NCBI RefSeq assembly: GCF_040712315.1
Contig: NC_134013.1
Span: forward strand, 45,451,001-45,515,000
Length of the DNA: 64,000 nt
Source: Castanea sativa
Taxonomy: Eukaryota > Streptophyta > Magnoliopsida > Fagales > Fagaceae
Direction: 5' to 3'
Shown here in pieces: positions 45,670 through 55,952 of this stretch; the first letter of the stretch is position 1; every line of letters starts with the position of its first letter. Position numbers and translations under genes: made by a program. The notes under the pieces were generated by a model. That model saw only the letters and a program-made list of their open reading frames with translations. It did no database searches and was not told where the DNA came from.

Positions 45670-47097
45670 TGAAGGAAATATGCATTTACGTAGCGGAAAA
45701 TTAGCGGATCTATTTCATTCGCAATTGATAACATGTGCTATATAAATTTCAGAATTCTAGAACAAGAGAGCGTACCTTGGTGCGATGAAATTCAAAATCA
45801 AAGATTGAAGTACACAGGAACACTTTTAATCTTCACTCCAATTCCACTTTTTGCCCAAGATGTGTGGTCTCTCAAATAGTTTTCAAGGGAGAATGATAGA
45901 GTGTCTCTCTCTCACATACACATCATTTCACACTGATGTCTCTCATTTTCATACATTAAAAATCTGTATGTTTATCTCCTTATAACTAATTATCTAATTG
46001 GTCTAGCCTTTTGGGCCTTTCTAATTGGGCTTTAGTGTGTGGCTTAGAGTAAGACCAAAAAGGGACCAATAAGACACTAGCTTCAATGGGCCTTGGGCTT
46101 TTCTATCAACTTTTGACAAGTTCAAAGTTACCATTAATTATATTTAACACCACTATATAAATATAGTTGTACTCTATGCCTTATTTATAAATTATATCCG
46201 AAGACTTTATTGTACATGCAACCCCTTTATAAAATATTCGTAATAATACAAAGTCATGAATGTAAACTGCCACTTTGTAAATTACTACATCTTATCCTTG
46301 AGTACCCGGTTTAATCCTTTAAAGTTATTCATTATATATTTCTGAAATCCAATTTTATAAATATATACTTTAGTAACCTCTTACCAAAGTGGTTAGGCCT
46401 AACTCTCTGAATAACTGAACCTATTAAACTTATCTCAAGAGAATATTTTATATCTCCGTTAAGAGACTATAAATTTTATCTTGAGAATATATGTTCCATA
46501 AACACTAAATGTTGCTGCCCAACATACTAAGGTTTTGACTGTTACCTTAGATCTCACTCCTGATATATCAAAGCAACATACATTTCATGATCAGGTCCAT
46601 TATCCTCTCAGGATAAAGAGTTCATGTAAATAGAAGTCATGAGATTTATTATTCATTTGACAGTCGTTAGGAGAATAATAAATCTCACAGTGATCTAGTT
46701 CCATATGTCTTAACTCTTAAAACATATCAACATATCAACTAGAAGTCTACACTTCCATGATCAAAACAAATCATCTTAGTTGATATGTTATAGTCTTCGC
46801 AGATAAAATGCCCAATTTCATCACCAACTACAAACTAAAATTCTGAGTTTACAAAGAACTTGTGACTTATATCTGCTGTGGCTAAATCACATACTATGCA
46901 TCTCATGGACTATATGATAATGTCTCATATTCATGTTACCATTATTTTAGATAATAATAATAAAACAAATTTATCAATCACAATATTAAGCCATACATCA
47001 TGTCATACATAATGTCATACATAATGTCATACATAATGTCATATATTATATCATACATAGTATTATACAATAGGATTTAAGGGCATTAATCCTAATA
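45670..47097 (-). repeat. B2 3' LTR
   Basis: TGAAGGAAATATGC to CCTAATA on the + strand, 1428 bp. The last base triplet is changed from ACA to ATA. Four to five copies of a 12-bp repeat (catacataatgt) lie near 46990-47050. Confidence 0.85.
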
Positions 47098-47111
47098 ATC
47101 TCCCACTTGCC

Positions 47112-48313
47112 CTAAAGACTATTGTGCACTAATCTAACGGCCATTCCCTCCAAATATGACTCGAAAGTCTTTTGAGGCAAGGCTTTAGTAAATGGATCTG
47201 CTAGATTATTTGTACTTTCAATCTTTGCTACCACTACATCTCCACGAGCAACAATGCCTCGAATGATGTGGTATTTCCTCTCAATGTGCTTTCCTTTCTT
47301 GTGATTTCTTGGATCTTTGGATTGTGCAATCGCTTCACTATTGTCGCAAAACAATGTGATAGGAACTTGCTCCATTCTCACAACACCAAGATCAGAAAGG
47401 AATTTCTTGAGCCAAACAGCTTCCTTTGCTACTTCACAAGCAGCAACATACTCAGCTTCCATGGTGGAGTCTGCAATACAAGATTGCTTAACACTCCTCC
47501 AACTTATGGCTCCACCTCCCAAGGTGAAAACACATCCTGAAGTGGATTTTCTAAAATCTAGATCCGATTGAAAATCTGAATCTGTATAGATAACGGGAAT
47601 CAAATCCTCACACCGGTAAACAAGCATATAATCTCTCGTTCTCCTAAGATACTTGAGAATATACTTTACAGCTTGCCAATGTTTTGGTCCTAGATTTGAT
47701 TGATATCGGTTGACCACGCCAACTGAATAACATATATCTGGTCTAGTACAAAGCATGTCATATATGAGACTTCCCACTGTAGAAGCATAAGGAACTTGTC
47801 TCATCATGTTTTCTTCCTCTTGAGTCTTAGGCCTTTGGTCATCAGACAGAGGAACTCCATGTCTAAAAGGAAGCAATCCTTTTTTGGAGTTTTGCATGCT
47901 AAACCATTCTAGAGCCTTATCTATATATCCAGCTTGTGATAAGCCTAACATCTTATTCTTACAATCTCGCCAAAGCTTGATCCCTAGAATAAATTTAGCC
48001 TCACCCAAGTCCTTCATAACAAATTGACTTGACAACCAAACCTTTACTGATGACATTACCCCTACATCATTCCCAATGAGTAGAACATCATCAACATAAA
48101 GCACTAGGAACATTACTACTTTGTCTTGATGTCTTTTGTACACACATGGTTTATCCAGATTTTGTTCAAAACCAAAAGACTTGATTGCTTGATCAAATCT
48201 GATGTTCCATGACCTAGATGCTTGCTTAAGTCCATAAATGGATCTTTTCAACTTACATACCATATGCTCTTGGTTCTTTGCTACGAAACCTTCCAGTTGC
48301 ATCATATAGAAAT
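47112..48313 (-). CDS. B2 reverse transcriptase-RNase H, partial, open
   Basis: An uninterrupted frame of about 400 codons that would read on into non-element sequence to 48347. It holds the second half of the Copia RT (FVAKNQEHMVCKLKRSIYGL, LYVDDVLLIGNDVG, FVMKDLGEAKFILGIKLWRD) and complete RNase H with YTDSDFQ, STMEAEYVAACEV and LFCDNS. All catalytic positions that can be read are present, unlike B1. There is no start of its own: the first Met codons lie in the adjoining LTR sequence. It is therefore a fragment that has stayed open, not an expressed gene as far as can be seen. Confidence 0.8.
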
Positions 48314-48811
48314 AACTCTCTCTAGCCAAGGTTTCGATTGGAGACATAAGATGAGTATTTATAAGTTAAAAATTAGGGATTTTTAATTGTCTTTGGAAAT
48401 TCCAAAGGTCTATGGGCTGGCCCACATCAAAGCATGATGTTTTGGGCCCTTAAAATGAAGTTTTAAAACCCAGAAAACTGGACTACCTAGTTGGCCCAAC
48501 TTCAAATGGTCATAACTTACTCAATATAAGTCCAAATTAGGCAAAGTTTGTATTTAAATTAAATCTCAGGATGTCTACTTTCCAATGCAACAAACCTCAT
48601 GCAAAAGGTCTTTGTGTGTAAAAGTTATGGTCAAAATAGTAAGCAAAAGTCATTTTTCAATATTGATTTCAAAACGATTTGAGCACTTTTAAGTTGCGAT
48701 TACTTCCAAACTATTGTGAATTATTTAATTACCCTTGGTTGACATATGTCAAGCTCATCATTGGGGCTGGGGACTAAAATTTATTAACGGGTACAAAATG
48801 CGGTATCTACA
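48314..48811 (-). repeat. E-b 3' LTR, start (U3) part
   Basis: On the - strand it begins TTGTAGATACCGCATTTTGT and runs parallel to the start of the solo LTR at 50733, to which it is an inverted copy. It ends at the B2 truncation point. Confidence 0.8.
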
Positions 48812-50315
48812 ATATGGTTTTAGTTATGTCCCACGAGAATTTCTTGTTGTTGGAAAGGATATCATCATTCACGTCTATGGACCAGTCATAGTCATCCTCA
48901 CTCCAATAGCTTGTCACCCCATATTCCTTTTCCTCCTCCTCATCTTCATCTTGTGCTAAGACAAAGGATTCTTTGTTGTCAAAAGGCAGGTCTGTGTCAC
49001 GTTCAATCATAAAGTGGGTGGGAGAAATCTAGGTCGTCTCAACTATTAAGGTCCAATCTAGCCAGTCATGATCTTCCCATAACCCTATGTTTCCCATTAC
49101 ACAAAATTCATTGACATGAGCCCTAGAAAAGGTCCATGGTCCAAGAACATGCTCTAGCACTGGAAAGAGGAAGCAAACTGTTCCATTACCCATCATATGG
49201 TCAATAACCTCTTGAGTCATATGGTCAGACATCATAGCACGTGGAAAAGCTAGGAGAAGTCATCGGAAGCATTAGCACATGTCCTAAAAAGGTTCTCATA
49301 TTTTCTTAGAAAGTCTTTAATTCCATTTTAATGAAGGCCCAATTACGGAACCACTCATTTTCCTCTCTTGAATCTTGCCCCTTGTTTCATCAGGGTTTAG
49401 TCCTTTTACAATATATCTCTTATCTTACTCTCATGGGCTTTCATTAGAATGTATTCAGAGATTTTCAACCCTTTGTCTCAAATATGGGCTTACGCTGTAT
49501 CCATCACCTTTTGGCTCATCTTTTTTTCCATTCATTATCATCATAATTTTTTTTAAGTAGCCCTTCAACTAGAATACATTGTAGCCTTTCTTTCAAAGTC
49601 CATGAATTTCTCATCATTTTGGGTCTAAGCATGCAATAAGGAGGCAAGATTAGGAAATTTCATATTGGCTTTCTAGAATGTTGGATGCCAAGTCGATGGC
49701 ATATTTGTTACCTTAGGCCCAAGGTTCTCATTTTCAAGAGGCCTTTTGATTTAGGCTTATGATAGCAACTAGGCTACGGTCTTATGAACTTTTCAAGTTA
49801 GCCTCTCATATGTGAGAACTTCCTTTCTTTTATCCCAATATATTAAGGTATGCCATAACTTCTGGGTCTTCCTAAAATTTTTACATATTTTATTTGTCCT
49901 TTAGAATTAGGTGAACATAAGATATATGGTTGAACAAACAAGAGATATGAAGGGTACCCTCTTATTAATAGGATCTAGGATCTCTAAGTATGGGTAGGTT
50001 CCCTAGAGCTAGAAGGATAGATCAATAGGTCACTCACAACTAGGGCCTAAATGGACTGCTGTGGATTGGTGTCAAACCATTAATGCACTCAAAGCCCATC
50101 ATAGGCAATGTCACAGATTGTGAGTTGGTGGGATGAACTTTGAAAGAATTTGGCCCGAATGGAGCGTACTCATCTTCCTACTAATCACCAACCGGAGTGA
50201 AATGGACAAAAGAACCAAGTGAAGTGTGTACAAACAAATATTGAACAAGACTTTATCAAGATTAAGAAATAAGACACATTGGAATCAAACTATCTATCCC
50301 TAGTGGAGTCACCAT
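48812..50315 (-). other. E-b interior with an acidic ORF
   Basis: One frame from 49235 to 48807 is open except for a single stop near 49030. Its sequence includes WTFSRAHVNEFCVMG, then a strongly acidic stretch AQDEDEEEEKEYG and SYWSEDDYDWSID. I do not recognise a domain. Tat-lineage elements carry extra, poorly conserved ORFs, and this could be one. The rest (49240-50290) has no credible coding region. Confidence 0.45.
50298..50314 (-). other. Primer-binding site of E-b
   Basis: On the - strand TGGTGACTCCACTAGGG, one base after the LTR end. It resembles the TGGCGACTC-type site frequent in Tat-lineage Gypsy elements. Confidence 0.6.
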
Positions 50316-50732
50316 TGTTGTTACAACATGAGGGGGTGGGGGGAGTACACCTCAACCGAGTGGACTAGGGCGAAGGAAAGAAATGGAGTTGCCACCTAGA
50401 TTAGGTCTAGGAACCATATATATAGTGGCCTTCTTGGAAGGACTGATTTTACTACCAAAGTATGGGTTTGAAATTTAGGTACAACTTAGGAAGTTGCTAG
50501 GCACCCAAGACCACCCGACCCCCACTCATTGTGTCTTACGTCTTAATCTTGTTAAAGGCATATTCAACATTGTCCTTCTAGACTCACACACATGCTAACA
50601 TACATCTAGCAATCAACATGGCATTTCATCCCAAACCCTAACATACATCTGTCATGGCAACTTATATCAAACCTAGCATACATCTATCACACATAACATC
50701 CATTAAATCCAAGACAGAAACATGTATATATC

Positions 50733-52737
50733 TATGGACACTTCATTTTGTATCTGGTTAATAAACTTTAGTCCCCAATCCTAATGATGAGCTTGACATG
50801 TCTACAAAAGGTAATTGAATTTATTATGATAGTTCGAAAGTAATCACAACTCAAATGTGCTTAAATCGCTTTGAAAACGAAGCTAAAAAATGACCTTTGC
50901 TCATTGTTTTGGCCATAACTTTTGATACACAAATAATGTTTTAGTGAGATTTGTTTCATGGGAGAGTAAACATCCTGGACTTCAATTTGGATACAAATTT
51001 TTCCTAATTTTGACTTAAATTGAGTGAGTTATGACCATTTGAAATTGGGCCAACTGGGCTGTCCGATATTCTGAGTTTTAAAACTTCATTTTAAGGGCCC
51101 AAAACATAATGTTTTGATGTGGGCCGGCTCATAGACCCTTGAGAACATCCAAAGATCATTAAAAAGTATAAAAACCCTAATTTTAACTTATAAATACTCG
51201 TCTTATGCCTCCAATCAAAAGGCTAGCTAGAGAGAGTGATATTTTAGCCTTCATCTTCTCTAAATCCCTATTTTCTCTTTTGAAAACCCTAAGAAAGCCC
51301 CTTAGCACGTTTAGGACAAAAGAAAAAACCTCTCTTTAGTTAGTTCTAAGGTAGCAAACTATTTTCTAATCTCTTTCAAACCCTTTTTCAAACAATCTCT
51401 TCAAAAACATCTTTTTATTTTGAGTTGTATTTACTAAAGAACTATTGATATATTTGATTCATTTGATTATCGTTTAATCTGAATGTGTAGGTACTGAAGG
51501 GCCGGTTAATATAAATCAAGTTTGTGTTCCGTAGCAAGGTGAGTCTCTCTTCATGGCTTTTCCTTGATTTGGTTCTTTCATAAGTTGTGTTTTTTGTTGT
51601 TCTTTGTTAATTTATATGTTATTCATGTTTAGAAATATGTGTTCTTTTGTTTGATTTTATTTTGTTTTATCTCATCATTATTTGATTGGAAAGTTGAATG
51701 ATTTGATATATTGATGAACATGTTTTGATGTGGTTCTTGTTTGTTGTTAGATCCAATGCATGTTTAGGAGTAGATTTTATTTTGTTTATCTTTGGTATAT
51801 TTGTTCTTAGTTTAGGTTGTTCAAATTTATATTAGAAGCATGTTAGGATGTTAGATTTATCATTTTGAAACCCTGCTTTAGTTTCTGTGTTTTAAGGGTT
51901 TTCGGGCTGAAACCCACGTGCGCATAATCTTTGCTACATACACAGGCTTGATTATGCGCACGCAGGCTTGTTCATGCATAAACATGATCTTGCCCAAAAA
52001 CCTTAATTTTTCTGATTTCGTTTTGATTTGACATGCAATACTTCTGTCTTAGATCATTTTTCATATATTTGTCTTTTTAATATTCTGTTTCACATGCTTG
52101 TTATTCACTTGCTTTTTCACATGTTTAAATTACGGTTTGTATTATGTTTTCTTGTTTTAATGCCATGAATTCACATGTTCATGCATGAATGTCATAGGTG
52201 CTGAGTTGCTGCAAGGTAAGTGAGGTAAGTCATGCATTCACATTCCTATGCATCTTTGAATATGATTTTGCCCTGATGATAGAGATAAACATGTTTGTTA
52301 GGTTGAGTTCTCCTTTAAGTATAGATGCAATCACATATTTGCTTGGATCTTTCTATGCCTATGTTGCTGCCTTGGATATGATATGTATGATAGTGACATG
52401 CTAGGGTTTTTGTTATGCCATGACAAATGTATGATTAGGTCTTTTTGAGATGATTGATGTTATGTTGTGTGCTTAGATGTGTGCTAGTGTGTGTGTGTGA
52501 GTATAGATACAATATTGAGTGTTCCTTTAATAGGGTTAAAACATATGACACAATGATGGAAAGCCAACCTTAGGGTTGGTCGGTTTTGGGTGCCTAACAC
52601 CTTCCCAAGACCGTACCTTAACTCTGAACCCATATCTCTAGTAGTAAGATCAAAAGGTCCTTCCTCGAGAGGACGATATATATATGTTTCCTAGACCATT
52701 GCAAAACTAGGTGTTGGCTCCATCCATTGTGTCCACA
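50733..52737 (+). mobile_element. E-family solo LTR, 2005 bp, inverted
   Basis: It starts TATGGACACTTCATTTTGTA (related to TGTAGACACCGCATTTTGTA) and ends TGTGTCCACA, with the perfect duplication ATATC (50728-50732 and 52738-52742). It is inserted in opposite direction into the LTR of a relative. It has a TATA box at 51189. A GT-rich stretch at 51538 (gcaaggtgagtctc) looks like a splice donor of a leader intron. Confidence 0.85.
51189..51196 (+). promoter_or_regulatory. TATA box of the E LTR
   Basis: TATAAATA after a long U3, followed within 50 bases by a ctagctagagagag leader. The same box is in the inverted copy near 48345-48352. Confidence 0.6.
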
Positions 52738-53388
52738 ATATCAAATCAAGGCAGAAACATAAGCAGTGTAGGATAAAAAAAAATTCATATCAAATCTAGA
52801 TTGCACGTCTAATATACATCATATCCATCATATCCATAACTAGATGCATGTTCATATGAATACATGATTTACTTCACTCCACAACAACATTGATGCATCA
52901 ATGCATCATCATATAAATGCGTGTTTATGGAAAAACAAATAACAAAAATTAAAGGAACCCTAATCTACCATGTGAAAAACAATCAAACAAACAAACAGAG
53001 AAATGGAGACTTACAAGCATAAAGAGTAACAAGGCAGAGGCATATTATATAAGAGAAAAGAAGAAATAGAAGGGATCAAATTAAGGTTTCTGGGCTTGAG
53101 TATGCGTGTGCATACAACATATGCAACCGAGTTGTATTCGTACTACATACGCATACTACAAGTATGTCTGCGCATGCATGTGTGCGTACGCATGCCCTAG
53201 GATTTCCTTAGTCTTTATTTTTCAAAAGTAGATTATTTTAATCATAAAAGAGTTATATTTTTCCTAAAACATATTCCTCAAGTCAATTTCAATCTAATTG
53301 GGTCTTAAACCAACCTTGGGCTTAATATTCCAACATCATTGGGGAATGGGGGCCCGAGTTATAAGGGGTACAAAATGCGGTGTCTATA

Positions 53389-54289
53389 ATGTCATGACAT
53401 ATCTGATCAATGAAATCCATAGGGATGGTGAAATATTGTTGCCTTCCTTAACGAGATTCCCTTTATAATGGATGCCGAATTTGGAGAAAAGGAGAATAGT
53501 GAATGAAGTGGGAACAATGCAACAATTATAAGATGGTTTTGGAGAATGTTGTATAAGTATTATAGCAAAATTGTTATTGAATTTTGTTAGTAATGAGTTC
53601 ATCATAAAAAGCAACAATTATAAATTGTACACACATTATTTAGTCAATTGAAGTAATAAGCAAAAAAAGAAAAACAAATTGGAGGAATTTTATAGAATAA
53701 AAGTTGATATAGAATGTGTCTTTCTCTTTCTCCTTAATTCTAAAATATAATACACATCCTAAACACCTTAATCACATCATTTACAAAACCCAAAAATCCA
53801 CAACGTCCAAGCTTAACATCAAAATCATAATTGCCATTGTCACTCAATACAAAAGGCAAGCCCCACTTTCTTGGTTGTAGCCAACTCATACGGGTTAGGA
53901 CTAGATGAAACAACAATGATAGAGTTAGGTAGGTGTTGTTGAAAGATTGAGGCTAAATGAAATTGTTTTTGGTCTGTGTGTATTTGATATGGGATGGCAT
54001 GATGGGCTATGAGTAGGTATATATAAAGGGGTAGAAGTCCAAGAGGTAAATGGTGAATTAAAATGCAAAGCGGTTTGTGTTTTTGTGTGAGGGACGAAAA
54101 GTCTTGGAACATTGAACCAAATATACAAAGAATATTTTTAATTAGAAAAATCTTGAAATATTGAACCAAATGAAACAAAAAGTCAATATTTAATTTTTTC
54201 TTATCTCTGAGGTGGCATTTGAGAATATTTCAATTCTATTTATATAAAATGTGCCACTTGGCAAAACCTCGTGCTTTCCCACATTAGGT

Positions 54290-54326
<37 letters not shown>

Positions 54327-54914
54327 TGATGCTATATAACATATATGATTTTCTATCGACTTTTCTAAAAGTTTAAATGAAATCAACAAAAATATATAAT
54401 AGAAAGATAGGAGACTGTTTAGTAACCATTGTTTCTGTTTGGGCTAAAAATCTTGCATTATTATTTGTTTTGTCATATAAAACATAACTTTTATGTGACC
54501 ACAATTCCAAAAACACATAGAAACAAAAAAGAATTTGAAGCACTATTTTTTGGACAAGAGGATTTAAAAATAAATTTTTATTGAGGTCCAAAATGTGATA
54601 AGGAAGTCCAATCCATGAAAGTAAGGAAGGATTGTAGCCTTAATAAAAAAAGCCCTAGCTTGTGAAGTTATGAAGGACCTGTAAGGCCAAAAGGCCCAAA
54701 AAGAAGGAAGGTGAAAGAAAGAAGTAAAAAGAAGAAGAACCAAGCTTAGGCCATGAACGGATCATCCATCCTCTAGGAAACAGGTTCTTAGGGAGAAAGC
54801 CTAAAAATGCAGAGAAGGATATGGAAGAGGCCAAAGGTAGTCTGGGAACAAGTCATATGTATCCTTGAAAGAGGGAAAAGAAGGAAAGAGCTATTGTTTC
54901 TTCCTTTTACTCAA

Positions 54915-54917
<3 letters not shown>
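53389..54917. other. Unassigned, possibly old host DNA
   Basis: No recognised gene or element. On the - strand a CTTTATATATACC box near 54020 and open frames to 53840 look superficially like a promoter and first exon, but the frames match nothing I know. A (CA)n(TA)n microsatellite lies at 54290-54326. Confidence 0.4.
54290..54326. repeat. (CA)n(TA)n microsatellite
   Basis: About 12 CA units followed by about 6 TA units. Confidence 0.95.

Positions 54918-54985
<68 letters not shown>
54918..54985. repeat. (AT)n microsatellite, left of element C
   Basis: A pure AT run of 68 bases ending exactly at the LTR start. Confidence 0.95.
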
Positions 54986-54989
<4 letters not shown>

Positions 54990-55882
54990 AAGTTATGGTT
55001 TTTCACATAACATTTATGTTGGCTTATTCCATGACAAAAAGTGTTGTAATTGCATTAATTTATTTCTTTGTATTTTATGAGATTTTATTGTAATACGTTT
55101 AGTATCAAGTTGGTGAAGATTACTCAAGAAGTTAATCTCGCGACTTGACTTGCGAGTGGTGCAACCCGCGAAGGTCACATGAGGAGCACATGTCAGAAGC
55201 TAAAGCGGTTTCGTGACTCATCTCGCGGCTTGGCCAACTCGCGAGATGACCTGTGAAATGCATTAACCAGTTGGATTTTAAGTATGACTTTCTTACCCTT
55301 TACCCATACTATATATACCCTCATTACCTACAAAAGTACAAGGAGGCTATTGAGAATAAAACTCTAGAGAGGTTTCTACAATATCCACCATTTTAGAGAG
55401 GGCTACTTATCCTTGAGTGAGAATTCCTTTGTAGTCTCTACTCCTCCTCTCACCCATTGTTATACCTTGAGATTAGATTTGTACTCAAACACAACCCACA
55501 CCTATTTAGAGTTCAGAGAGTTATTTGGAGCTTGAGAAGCATTGGGAGTTTACAAAAAATAAGCCGGTAAGACTTAACAGATGCAATTGAGTGATATTGC
55601 AAAGATTCGGGAAGCTAGTGAAGACAAGACTTCGAGAAGTCTGTTGGTAGCTAGAGCTTGGAGGGCTCAAGTACTTTGGGTAGATTAGGCTTAAAGTGTC
55701 TTTTTGGTATCCTTGTACTCCAAATTATTCACTAGTGGATCATTTTGACTTGGAGGATCGCGAAGAGGTTTTTCACCGAGTTCTTCGATTTCCTCTTCAA
55801 TAACACGTCTCGGTGTTATCTTGTGTTTGCATCTTTCTTTCCTTACTCGTTAAGCTTTATATTTATTATTGCTTGCTTGTGG
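54986..55882 (+). repeat. C 5' LTR, 3' end deleted
   Basis: It starts TGTTAAGTTATGG. It follows the 3' LTR up to 'attgcttgcttgtgg' and then jumps straight to the primer-site remnant, so about 130-150 bases present in the 3' LTR (61645-61790) are missing. TATA box at 55310-55317. Confidence 0.85.
55310..55317 (+). promoter_or_regulatory. TATA box in the C 5' LTR
   Basis: TATATATA in the conserved cat-actatatataccctcattacc block. The partner is at 61146-61153. Confidence 0.6.
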
Positions 55883-55952
55883 TATTAGGACGGGTACACT
55901 TGTTTTGGTTTAATTACCTATGTGTGATCCTTGACCTTTTGTATTAATTGCC

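Larger units (their letters stand above)
45670..48313 (-). mobile_element. B2: truncated Copia element of family B
   Basis: The 3' LTR and the RT-RNase H part of a B element. The homology stops abruptly inside the RT domain at about 48313, where E-family LTR sequence follows. The upstream half and the 5' LTR are absent. Confidence 0.85.
36760..53388 (-). mobile_element. E-b: short-interior E-family element, heavily invaded
   Basis: On the - strand: 5' LTR 50316-53388, primer-binding site, a 1.5-kb interior, then a 3' LTR split into 48314-48811, 45473-45669, 43948-44027 and about 36760-36933. The gaps hold B2, a B solo LTR and the D element. The interior lacks pol, so this is a deletion derivative or a non-autonomous element. 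The left edge is approximate and no target duplication was found. Confidence 0.6.
50316..53388 (-). repeat. E-b 5' LTR, split by a solo LTR
   Basis: The pieces 50316-50732 and 52738-53388 make one LTR of about 1.07 kb. The left end is TGTTGTTACAACATG next to the primer site. The right end is acaaaatgcggtgtctata, the reverse of the LTR start TATAGACACCGC. It has blocks in common with 31421-32710. Confidence 0.7.

Noticed and set aside
53840..54178. Possible host gene first exon on the - strand with a TATA box
   Set aside because: No recognisable protein, no good continuing exon and poor coding character. Kept only as a remark.
54807..55080. Open frames with long Ile-Tyr repeats
   Set aside because: They are only translations of the (AT)n microsatellite. 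The same holds for the frame at 61682-61942.
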